From positions 1 through 47,011 of IMG/VR virus record IMGVR_UViG_3300035126_001491: a stretch of DNA of 47,011 nucleotides. One strand, given 5' to 3'. The position numbers and the translations under genes were made by a program. Positions 40,271-47,011 of the stretch are shown in pieces (position 1 is the first letter of the stretch; every line of letters begins with the position of its first letter). This DNA is from a virus. Under the pieces are notes generated by a model, which was given only the letters and a program-made list of their open reading frames with translations, ran no database searches and had not been told where the DNA came from.

Positions 40271-40758
40271 TGGAACCTAAGAAATATAATCCGTCATATA
40301 AAATATATAAACCAAATCAAAAAGAATTTACTAAGGGTTCTGCCACTTCGTGGGAGTATAATCCTATAACAAAAAACTTCTTTCTGACAATTGCCAAGCA
40401 GCTAGAGTCTAAAGATCAAAATGGAAACGCTGTTTTTGATTGGAAAGAAAACCATGAAACGGTAAAACTAGACTTGGAAGAGCTTGCAGAGATAGCCTTG
40501 GTGCTTTCTGACAAAAAGGACCACTTAGGAAATAGCGATGGTCAGACGCAAAAAGGTAAGGGTCTTTTTCACCAAACCAAGGACGGTAATACAATAATAA
40601 AGCTCTATAGAATTGATAGTGAGGATCCAACATACGGCTTAGAAATAAGCTCTAAAAAGTCATCCAATCAATTTTGGTGTGGGCAAAGAATAACTCTAGC
40701 CGAAGCTAGAGTATTATTCATAATGTGCAGCAAAGCTATAGAAGATAAGATTTTTTAA
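40270..40758 (+). CDS. Possible nucleic-acid-binding protein
   Basis: A 162-residue protein overlapping the annealing-protein gene (TAATG). Pattern: KNFFLTIAKQLESKDQNG, NHETVKLDLEELAEIALVL, GNTIIKLYRID, YGLEISSKKSSNQFWCGQRI, TLAEARVLFIMCSKAI. It suggests a four-strand sheet plus helix, as in Whirly/PUR-like single-stranded DNA binders. That is a guess from shape only. The stop lies in a hairpin shared with the convergent gene. Confidence 0.45.
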   Translation: MEPKKYNPSYKIYKPNQKEFTKGSATSWEYNPITKNFFLTIAKQLESKDQNGNAVFDWKENHETVKLDLEELAEIALVLSDKKDHLGNSDGQTQKGKGLFHQTKDGNTIIKLYRIDSEDPTYGLEISSKKSSNQFWCGQRITLAEARVLFIMCSKAIEDKIF

Positions 40759-40766
40759 TCGTCTTC
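40741..40766. terminator. Hairpin at convergent gene ends, possible bidirectional terminator
   Basis: The sequence pairs GAAGA with TCTTC and GATT with AATC, separated by a TAA/G internal bulge and a T4 loop (visible in 40741-40766). It covers both convergent stop codons. The stem is short and A+T-rich, and the U-run is in the loop rather than after the stem, so termination is possible but weak. Confidence 0.3.
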
Positions 40767-41087
40767 CATTTCTAATTCTTCGGTGTCAACAGAATCTGGG
40801 ATCTCGGATCCCGGATTTTGTTTTTCTGACTTAATGTAGTTTGCAGCATCAACAATGTAGTCTGAAGCTAGTGTTATTTTTGATTGAACATGCTCTGGTA
40901 GATCTTCATTATCTGAGATAAGGTCGTGCAACTCTTGCGCGTTTCTGATAAGTGTTTTTAAGTCAGATTTTGCCATTCCCCCTTCTTCCCCATATTCCCC
41001 ACTATCTTTTTGAGGATTCATCATTGGCATTTCTACACCTTCATGCTCAGCGGCCTTTAAGAAATATTTTATAAAATTTGGTTTCAT
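40755..41087 (-). CDS. Acidic virion-associated protein with basic leader
   Basis: A 110-residue protein. The start MKPNFIKYFLKAAEHE is a basic-hydrophobic leader followed by a Gly/Glu/Met-rich linker. The core (LKTLIRNAQELHDLISDNED, LPEHVQSKITLASDYIVDAA, NYIKSE) is a helical motif I recall from many phage proteins of unknown function (LPxWVQxKIxxAxDYI). The end is acidic (DSVDTEELEMEDD). Its stop is convergent with the gene ending at 40758, and its start overlaps the previous minus-strand gene (TAATG). Probably encapsidated or head-associated. Confidence 0.55.
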   Translation of the reverse strand: MKPNFIKYFLKAAEHEGVEMPMMNPQKDSGEYGEEGGMAKSDLKTLIRNAQELHDLISDNEDLPEHVQSKITLASDYIVDAANYIKSEKQNPGSEIPDSVDTEELEMEDD

Positions 41088-41884
41088 TAGTCAACTCTCT
41101 TTATTCCGCAATTAAGTGAGAGCGAATTGCCTGAGTCTTTAATTGGATCTATAGGCAATCCGTCACCCCCAGCGCATCTATTTCGCGCTAGTTTAAGTTG
41201 TTTGCAAAGTTTTGTAAGTTCTGTTCTTACTTTCTCACCACTGCTATTTCCAGCGCAGAATTCTTCAACTATTCTCTTTAGCCCCTTCCAATACTCTTGA
41301 TGAATTCTGCAGTAGCATTTCATATCGGTTATTGTCATCCCAGGATAACATCCGACATTGCCTTGTTCTGTGTGATAGCATAGAGACCTTAATTCTGGAC
41401 ATCTATATCTACCCCAGCCAACAATTAGACCCCTGAGTAGCTTGGCTGTTGGATGATCTGCATTACTTCCAACCATTAATGTTTCTAAACATGCAGCAAC
41501 ATCAGAAGCTTCTCGTTCGCAATCTGTTGGTATGTTTGTTGGAGAAGTCGGGCACGGAACTGGTCCGCCTCCGCCTCCACCGCCGTCAACAGAGCTAGGG
41601 TCAATAGTGTTTCCGTTGGGATCAACGGTAATTTCTTCTGATTCTATCGATGGTTTAGGCTTTGTGCCTCCTGGATATGAGTCATAACACGTATCTTCAC
41701 AAGAAAGATTTGGATAAAAAGTACAAACCCAGGTAAAATATGGGTAATCTCCACAGGCTAATCCTTCTGAATAACTGCAGTGTTTGACTTCGCCAGTTTT
41801 CTGATCTCTACAACAACAAGCTCCGTATTCTACACCAGCTGAAACGTTTCTGAGCTTAGCTAAAATTTTTGATAGTTTTTTCAT
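41087..41884 (-). CDS. Cysteine-rich virion-like protein
   Basis: A 265-residue protein. The leader MKKLSKILAKLRNVSAGVE precedes a cysteine-dense domain (YGACCCRDQKTGEVKHCSYS, GLACGDYPYFTWVCTFYPNL, SCEDTCYDSYPGG) like those at 5906 and 6327. A Gly/Pro linker (DGGGGGGGPVPCP) leads to a second cysteine-rich helical domain with about a dozen Cys (CEREASDVAACLE, MKCYCRIHQEYW, TKLCKQLKLARNRC). No enzyme motif. It likely belongs to the virion, with disulfides or metals stabilising it. Confidence 0.55.
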   Translation of the reverse strand: MKKLSKILAKLRNVSAGVEYGACCCRDQKTGEVKHCSYSEGLACGDYPYFTWVCTFYPNLSCEDTCYDSYPGGTKPKPSIESEEITVDPNGNTIDPSSVDGGGGGGGPVPCPTSPTNIPTDCEREASDVAACLETLMVGSNADHPTAKLLRGLIVGWGRYRCPELRSLCYHTEQGNVGCYPGMTITDMKCYCRIHQEYWKGLKRIVEEFCAGNSSGEKVRTELTKLCKQLKLARNRCAGGDGLPIDPIKDSGNSLSLNCGIKRVD

Positions 41885-41885
41885 T

Positions 41886-42098
41886 TTATCCCTTAATTAC
41901 ATGATTAACAAAAGTAACGCCTATAGATATAAACACTGCTATTATAGCTGACCCAAAGTACATTTTAGTCCTCAGGACAGCCAACTCTTCCTTTATCGAG
42001 GATAGATCAGCCTCTATCCTAGACAATCTATCGTTGCTTCTAGTCAGTTCTGCAAGAATTAGTTTTTTATACTCAATCCAACCATTATCTTCTGACAT
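41886..42098 (-). CDS. Small coiled-coil protein with C-terminal membrane anchor
   Basis: A 70-residue protein. The ATG at 42098 has AGGTG upstream; a GTG at 42104 is the alternative. The first two thirds are a coiled coil (RSNDRLSRIEADLSSIKEEL) and the end is a single TM helix (MYFGSAIIAVFISIGVTFVN) with a basic tip. The design resembles XhlA-type phage proteins that act with holins, or virion-associated membrane anchors, but no definite family is claimed. It sits 1 nt upstream of the cysteine-rich gene. Confidence 0.5.
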   Translation of the reverse strand: MSEDNGWIEYKKLILAELTRSNDRLSRIEADLSSIKEELAVLRTKMYFGSAIIAVFISIGVTFVNHVIKG

Positions 42099-42104
42099 AA
42101 TCAC

Positions 42105-42785
42105 CTACAGATACTCTATAATACACGCGAGTATTATAAAAGGTGCAACATTTATGTCTGTTGGTTCTATGCACATACCAATATGCCAATCGTGTTGATT
42201 TGATGGTATTCCTGTAGATCCTACCAATGCATAAGCCCCGCTAGGACCAGGGTTTCTAGTTAAATTTAATGAGTTTTTAGATAGATGGTAAAAGCTAGTC
42301 CAGGACGCACTTCCAGAACCAGCCACTCCAGTACTAGCGCTAGTATGGCATATTTCAAAAGCATTAATTCTAACCACGTTAGATTTTTGAGATTCAGGGT
42401 AAACGTATGGATTTACATCTAGCCCAGAGGCCACAAATTTTGCGCTAGTTATATTATAAGACCCAGTTGATGCTGGCTCTCCAAAATTTATACTAAGTGT
42501 TGAAGACCAGTTTGGTATATTTGTTATTGGTAAAGAGACAAAATTTAATATATCGTTTTTAACAACGCCAGAAGAAGAGTCTGGTATTCTTCTTACGTTT
42601 GTTGTAGATCTTTTTCTTTTTAAAGAACCTAGTGGTGAGACATTTGCTATATCTGAATAGCCGCTAACCTGAATTGCAAACGAACTTCCAGTACTAGTAA
42701 AGCATATTGAGTCAGGACTTAAATCGTAATATTTAACTCCGCTTACAGCCTCGTATTCTGTAGTCCTAAACTTTATAGCTGGCAT
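42105..42785 (-). CDS. Probable virion protein, paralogue of the upstream gene
   Basis: A 226-residue protein from an ATG in a TAATG overlap with the upstream gene's stop. A start 28 codons further upstream would overlap that gene. It ends HDWHIGMCIEPTDINVAPFI followed by ILACIIEYL. The neighbour ends HDWFMCLSASPTGIGSHTGF followed by GLYFSVEYL, so both share the last 30 residues and a similar core (WSSTLSINFGEPAS/YKSTLNIRFEHTSS; FEICHTSAS/CEIVHPETS). They are tandem diverged copies, and a beta-sandwich virion protein is likely. Confidence 0.6.
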   Translation of the reverse strand: MPAIKFRTTEYEAVSGVKYYDLSPDSICFTSTGSSFAIQVSGYSDIANVSPLGSLKRKRSTTNVRRIPDSSSGVVKNDILNFVSLPITNIPNWSSTLSINFGEPASTGSYNITSAKFVASGLDVNPYVYPESQKSNVVRINAFEICHTSASTGVAGSGSASWTSFYHLSKNSLNLTRNPGPSGAYALVGSTGIPSNQHDWHIGMCIEPTDINVAPFIILACIIEYL

Positions 42786-43429
42786 TATAAGTACTCTACA
42801 GAGAAATAGAGTCCAAAGCCTGTGTGTGACCCTATGCCTGTAGGAGATGCTGAAAGACACATAAACCAATCATGAACTGTTGAATATGTGTTTGATCCGC
42901 TAGGCCTTAGACCGCTTAGGCCAGGACTGTCAGTAAGCGTTAAATATGGAGAGCTTCCACTGCAGGGAACCCATGCAGAAGAACCAGATCCTTCTACAGC
43001 TTGGCTAGTTTCTGGATGTACTATTTCACATGCTTGGCATATAACACCAACGGGGCCATTAGAAACGTTTGATCTATCATAGATCTGTATCTTTCCGTTC
43101 TGTGTTCTTACAGAGCTTGTGTGCTCAAATCTTATATTTAAAGTAGATTTATAGTTTGGGATATTTTTTATCCAAAGAGTAGCGTCAGCCACTCCGCCTC
43201 TAGATATTATGGCCCCAGTTGAGTTAACATACTGAACGTTATCTATTTCAGCACCAGCGCTAGTACCATTGGCGTTTGAAACAAAAGTCCTTTCTTGATA
43301 CTCACCAATTCTTACACTAGAGCTTGATCCTCCAGCTCCAAAAAAACCCAACCCAGAACCGTTTAAGTTCTGACTTCCAGAATTTATAGCTCCTATACCT
43401 TCGTTTGCATAAAATGTTACTGTCGCCAT
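42785..43429 (-). CDS. Probable virion protein, tandem paralogue
   Basis: A 214-residue beta-rich protein (MATVTFYANEGIGAINSGSQ, then GIGEYQERT-like turns) with the conserved end HDWFMCLSASPTGIGSHTGF leading into EYL. I recall similar HDWxxxxSASPxxIGxxTxFGLYxxxEYL ends in phage structural proteins of marine and cyanophages, but no function is established. It has AAAGGTG upstream of its ATG. It pairs with the gene at 42105 and follows two larger virion-like genes on the same strand. Confidence 0.6.
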   Translation of the reverse strand: MATVTFYANEGIGAINSGSQNLNGSGLGFFGAGGSSSSVRIGEYQERTFVSNANGTSAGAEIDNVQYVNSTGAIISRGGVADATLWIKNIPNYKSTLNIRFEHTSSVRTQNGKIQIYDRSNVSNGPVGVICQACEIVHPETSQAVEGSGSSAWVPCSGSSPYLTLTDSPGLSGLRPSGSNTYSTVHDWFMCLSASPTGIGSHTGFGLYFSVEYL

Positions 43430-43454
43430 ATATTAAAATACACCTTTCACTTTA

Positions 43455-44741
43455 TTATCTAAGAACACTTGTGTTTTCTCCGCGCCCAGCCTCTTGAGTA
43501 GTGTTTAGTGCTGGCCAAGCGCCAGTAGCGCAAGCTCCGTCATGACCATTAACCATGCTAAAGTAGTACAATGGACCGTTAGTCGATAACTTTGTTGCCG
43601 ACTGGTTTTTCATTCTTTTTGCCTCAACAATAGTGTTATGCCATATAGGCTTTATCATAAAGCCAGGAGGATACGCGCCTGATGCGAGAGTTGAGGTAGA
43701 TCCAGTCCATGATAAGTTTGTTGCCGCAGAATGAACTATCGAACCAGTTGCCATTATAATTCCTGGAGCAACTACACCTCTTGCATTTACGGGATTTCCC
43801 CATTCGTTTACATTTATACATTGAACAAATATATTAGTTCCAGTAAAAGCCCCGAAAGGAGCGCCAAATTTTCCGCCAGTTGTATTGCTTTCATTAAAAT
43901 AGGCTATTTCTGCCCTATATAAAAATCTATTACAGCCATTGTAACTGGCGGCTCCATAAGAAGCATCTTCATTTGTTAACGGTGCTGGGTATCCAACAGT
44001 AGAATTCCAATCTATCCGTAAAAATACTGGCTGTTCCTCTGTGTGATTAAAAAGATAAACAGGTTCTAAGGTATAGTCACTGTCATCAGACTTAGCCACT
44101 AGATGTGATTTTAGTTCAATTATCGTCCCAGCTCTAAGATATCCATAGTTTCTATCACCAGCGTCTTTTACTACCTCTGCAACATTTATTGCTTTCCCTT
44201 TCGCTGGGTTAGACAAGGTTCTATCAAAAGGGTCTCCAGAGTTTTGATTTTTAATTGGGTTATATCTTACTTCAACCTCTTCCCAATCGTATATCCAATA
44301 AAATTTATTGGTAGTTGAGGCAGTTGCGTTTACCGCTGTGATACGAGCGTAGAATGAGTGGTCTGTTTGCCAAACTCCGTGTCTTTGATTATATCTTAAA
44401 TCTAAAGCTCCGCCAACGTAATCTTTTAGCGGCGTTTCTGCGCCGTAAGGAGCTGGAGATCCTCTTGTGTCAGATGCGTTATCGTTGGCAAATCCATAAT
44501 AGCCCATGTCTACTTGAGCGTTTAGAGTTACAAGATCAACGGCTTTACTAGGGACTGGTCTTCCAAAAATATCATAACCCCATCCAGCAACCATTACTGG
44601 CAACCTTATGGCCATGCCTCTAGCATCAAAAGCATTATAATCACCAGGGGTGCTTCCCATAGCAACGTTAGGCTTAGCCGCTTCTTTTCCTGATCTAGCT
44701 CTAAATGGGTTTAATCCATGTGTTCCTTGTGGGACTATCAA
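43455..44741 (-). CDS. Probable virion protein (428 aa)
   Basis: A 428-residue protein beginning MIVPQGTHGLNPFRARSGKE. It is Gly/Asn/Tyr/Trp-rich and beta-dominated (GALDLRYNQRHGVWQTDHSF, TIIELKSHLVAKSDDSDYTL, TGTNIFVQCINVNEWGNPVN). No transmembrane segments, leader or enzyme motif are seen. Its start is 2 nt after the stop of the large upstream gene. Composition and neighbours suggest a structural, capsid or tail component. Confidence 0.55.
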   Translation of the reverse strand: MIVPQGTHGLNPFRARSGKEAAKPNVAMGSTPGDYNAFDARGMAIRLPVMVAGWGYDIFGRPVPSKAVDLVTLNAQVDMGYYGFANDNASDTRGSPAPYGAETPLKDYVGGALDLRYNQRHGVWQTDHSFYARITAVNATASTTNKFYWIYDWEEVEVRYNPIKNQNSGDPFDRTLSNPAKGKAINVAEVVKDAGDRNYGYLRAGTIIELKSHLVAKSDDSDYTLEPVYLFNHTEEQPVFLRIDWNSTVGYPAPLTNEDASYGAASYNGCNRFLYRAEIAYFNESNTTGGKFGAPFGAFTGTNIFVQCINVNEWGNPVNARGVVAPGIIMATGSIVHSAATNLSWTGSTSTLASGAYPPGFMIKPIWHNTIVEAKRMKNQSATKLSTNGPLYYFSMVNGHDGACATGAWPALNTTQEAGRGENTSVLR

Positions 44742-44743
44742 AA

Positions 44744-47011
44744 CTATAAACCTCCCTCTATTGTAGGAGCTTCCCCTCTAGTTGTTGCAGGAGGTCTAGT
44801 TGTACATGGTATAAATATAGCGCTAGCTTCTGCCTTAGCTGTTTTGCCGTAGTTTGATGTATTTGAGCTGTTATTGTTTTTAACATCAGCGCCAGGCCTC
44901 ATAGATACGCCACCGTTAACACCAGCGTTATTTACAGACCCAACAAAAGTAGTAACACCAATTGTTCCGAATGCTGAGTTTGAGCCTCCAAAACCACCAC
45001 CTTGGTTATATATTTGTTCTTGAACATTTTCAAATATAGATTCTAAATTTATTGTGTTCTTGTTAGATCCTGATGAGAATGAGTTTTGGGATATTTGATC
45101 TAGCTCTGACTTCTTTGAAAAACCTATAGGCCCAAAGAATGTTTTAAATTTGTATGTAGTTTTTACACCGTCGATCCCAAAAGAGACTCCTACATCGCTT
45201 ATAGAACCCATCGTGTCTGTTCCAGCTGTTATTTCAGATCCTAAATTAAACTCAGGATAACCTTCCACTACTACAGTTGCATAAGATATTGTGTGAGTTA
45301 AAGTGTTTGCTCTTTCAGCTATTATATCACCAGCGTCATTCATTCTAGCGTAATTGCCATAAGTCCACGGATTTAGTCTATTATCATCAATAACGTTAAC
45401 TGGTCTAGAATTTATTAATCCATTAACCCAAGGTCCATATTTGATATAGTTCCAAACTAAAGGTATAAAGAATCCACCGTGAGAATTTATATCAACCAAT
45501 CTAACTTCAGCCAAACCAACTATTGATTGAAGCGCTATAGCCTGATTTTGTAGTGATAAATAGTAATCAACAGAAACCTTTTTAACGCTTCTATTTACAT
45601 TTACCCTAATACCATTAGTATTCAAATCTGCGGTATCCGCTGGTACTATTGTGAAATCATAAAATACTTTAGATAACAAATCTAAAAAACAGCCGCTTCT
45701 GTCAGTTCTACTTAGGCTTATGTAATTAGTTCCAGTGCTCCATCCTGTTACAGCGCCATTCGTTACAGCTGATGGCGCTACCATTCTATAGCCGTCAGTA
45801 CCTAACAGGATCGGTTCGTTAAGTGTTACTATTGCAAACCTAGGATCAAATCTGTAAGTTTCTACACTTACTCCAGAGTGATACAATGTAACATCCTGAC
45901 CACCTTGTTCACTAGGGTCAGAGTACGCCCATATACATGAATTTGGGTCTAAATATTCGTATTGCTGCTGATTGAAGCTTGCAGCTATTGTAGTATTGTT
46001 TACATACAAGAACGGTCTAAACAAACCGTTAGGCGCTCTAAAGCTTTTGCCGTCAGAGTTCAAAAGAGAATTAGGAAAACCTATAGGCGACTGAGAATCA
46101 TAGAAAGCGATATCTGGAGCGGCATCTACTACATCATATTCTATAGGTATTTTTTTCTGATTGGCCTCATAACTAGAGCCTATACTTTCACATATTGTTG
46201 ATTCAGGAAGTCTACAAATAAACTTTTTACCGTAATACTCCTCAGCGCATCTTCTAGTAGCCTGATAAACAGCCTCCTTAAGAGTTTCTTGCACAGCATT
46301 GGCGTTTTGTCCAGTAGTTGCGTTAACATTTCCTGTGTCAAAATCAAATGCTGGCCCGTAAACACCAATTGAGTTTGGATTCATTGAAAACGAAGATACC
46401 GTTTGGGTGGTTGGTGCATCAAATCCATAATCTAAATCAAAACTATTGTACGTGTTATAAGTAAGAGCTAGTGTTGTAGACGGATTAACACCGTTGCAAT
46501 ATGTATACCATACCGCTGTTTCCCATGACGCTTTGTTATATAAAGCGGCCCTTAGGATAGACTCAGAGGCTATATACCCTCTTCTAGTTCTTGTGACTTG
46601 GTTTTTAGTTCTACTTGGATATCTTTGTCTAGTATTACCAAATTCATCGCTTTCCTGGCCTAATGTGCTTAAAACGCTTTCTGGTATGTTAAGATTAACA
46701 GTTGGAAGTGTTAAGAAGCCCGCTTGTTTTAAGAAATCTAAGCAAACGAAAGCCCTGTCTATAACGGCTCCGTTTCCCAATTCGCAAAAAACTGGAAAGT
46801 TTCCGTTAGGACTAGTGTTCCATAGCGTTCTTACCCTGTCTCCTGTGACTATAGTTGTGGTTGGATCTTGTCTTAACTCTCTACCAACTTCCCAGCTCAC
46901 AACTTTATCTGATCTAGAGGATATAAAAGTTTCTAAACCGTTACTAGACGTAAAATTATACTGGTTTTTTCTTTTTATGCCTTTTACATAAGCTACAGTT
47001 AACCCTTCACT
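44744..47011 (-). CDS. Large virion protein, 5' end beyond the window
   Basis: The minus-strand frame is open without a stop from base 47011 to the TAA at 44744-44746, so at least 755 residues are coded and the true start lies outside. A GTG at 46900 is an internal codon with no ribosome site. Sequence is Asn/Ser/Gly/Tyr-rich and beta-dominated. The C-terminal third has TISYATVVVEGYPEFNLGSE, GVSFGIDGVKTTYKFKTFFG and PIGFSKKSELDQI. This is followed by a Gly/Asn-rich region and a Pro-rich end (IPCTTRPPATTRGEAPT). The GVKTTYxFxTF...GxxxKxxxD strand-and-turn set recurs in big phage structural proteins, as far as I recall. Likely a large tail or head component. Confidence 0.6.
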   Translation of the reverse strand, partial: SEGLTVAYVKGIKRKNQYNFTSSNGLETFISSRSDKVVSWEVGRELRQDPTTTIVTGDRVRTLWNTSPNGNFPVFCELGNGAVIDRAFVCLDFLKQAGFLTLPTVNLNIPESVLSTLGQESDEFGNTRQRYPSRTKNQVTRTRRGYIASESILRAALYNKASWETAVWYTYCNGVNPSTTLALTYNTYNSFDLDYGFDAPTTQTVSSFSMNPNSIGVYGPAFDFDTGNVNATTGQNANAVQETLKEAVYQATRRCAEEYYGKKFICRLPESTICESIGSSYEANQKKIPIEYDVVDAAPDIAFYDSQSPIGFPNSLLNSDGKSFRAPNGLFRPFLYVNNTTIAASFNQQQYEYLDPNSCIWAYSDPSEQGGQDVTLYHSGVSVETYRFDPRFAIVTLNEPILLGTDGYRMVAPSAVTNGAVTGWSTGTNYISLSRTDRSGCFLDLLSKVFYDFTIVPADTADLNTNGIRVNVNRSVKKVSVDYYLSLQNQAIALQSIVGLAEVRLVDINSHGGFFIPLVWNYIKYGPWVNGLINSRPVNVIDDNRLNPWTYGNYARMNDAGDIIAERANTLTHTISYATVVVEGYPEFNLGSEITAGTDTMGSISDVGVSFGIDGVKTTYKFKTFFGPIGFSKKSELDQISQNSFSSGSNKNTINLESIFENVQEQIYNQGGGFGGSNSAFGTIGVTTFVGSVNNAGVNGGVSMRPGADVKNNNSSNTSNYGKTAKAEASAIFIPCTTRPPATTRGEAPTIEGGL

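Noticed and set aside
46494-46991. 165-residue plus-strand frame near the right edge
   Set aside because: Antisense to the large virion protein, which is open across the whole stretch.

Overview
This window is a dense, A+T-rich stretch (by eye roughly two thirds A+T) of a large double-stranded DNA bacteriophage genome. Genes are packed end to end in long co-directional runs with ATGA/TAATG overlaps. There are no tRNA or rRNA genes, no CRISPR array, no insertion sequence, and no gap above about 100 bases. It carries phage-style replication and nucleotide genes (ThyX, monomeric B12-dependent ribonucleotide reductase, dUTPase, dNMP kinase, DnaB-type helicase, DnaG-type primase, bacterial-type DnaE polymerase, SSB, RecA) beside virion-like and lysis-like proteins. 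Shine-Dalgarno sequences of the AGGAG type and TATAAT-like -10 boxes suggest a bacterial host using sigma70-like signals. The host cannot be named from the sequence. Terminase, portal and major capsid protein are not recognisable here and presumably lie outside, so the phage is probably larger than 47 kb. Both window edges cut a gene.

Layout. (A) 1-4739, plus strand: end of a sigma-like gene, small unknown genes, a PD-(D/E)XK protein, a Zot/HerA-like P-loop ATPase and ThyX. (B) 4778-8872, plus: five probable virion proteins, two of them cysteine-rich. (C) 8885-12536, plus: a glycosyltransferase, a double methyltransferase, a nuclease-like protein and a second glycosyltransferase. (D) 12548-26357, plus: ribonucleotide reductase, dUTPase, zinc-ribbon and winged-helix small proteins, RecA, helicase, primase, dNMP kinase, a Cas4/RecB-like nuclease and the N-terminal half of DNA polymerase III alpha. 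(E) 26354-27674, plus: a small gene and a membrane-tailed virion-like protein. (F) 27658-30685, minus: metallopeptidase, virion-associated domains, a lipoprotein/holin-like pair and a paralogue of the membrane-tailed protein. (G) 30715-34164, plus: metallopeptidase, DnaQ-like exonuclease, the C-terminal half of DNA polymerase III alpha, SSB. (H) 34067-39476, plus: a cassette with four recognisable glycosyltransferases. (I) 39473-40758, plus: a possible single-strand annealing protein and a partner. (J) 40755-47011, minus: virion/appendage proteins, the last open at the right edge.

The most striking feature is the replicative polymerase. A DnaE-type alpha subunit is encoded as two complementary proteins, 24489-26357 (PHP plus palm with all catalytic aspartates) and 31987-33504 (fingers plus OB fold). 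They are separated by 5.6 kb that includes an opposite-strand virion/lysis island. The break falls in the palm-fingers linker, no residues appear lost, and no intein is visible. The proofreading exonuclease is 1 nt upstream of the second half and SSB just downstream, so the replisome is built from two distant operons.

Other points worth following: a shared short basic N-terminal leader ending in an x-x-Glu site on seven or eight virion-like proteins encoded at five separate sites; an identical 11-bp element (AATAGTGTATA) at exactly the same distance from two SD-less start codons; a glycosyltransferase with an embedded zinc ribbon; a two-domain methyltransferase; and unusually frequent CTAG.
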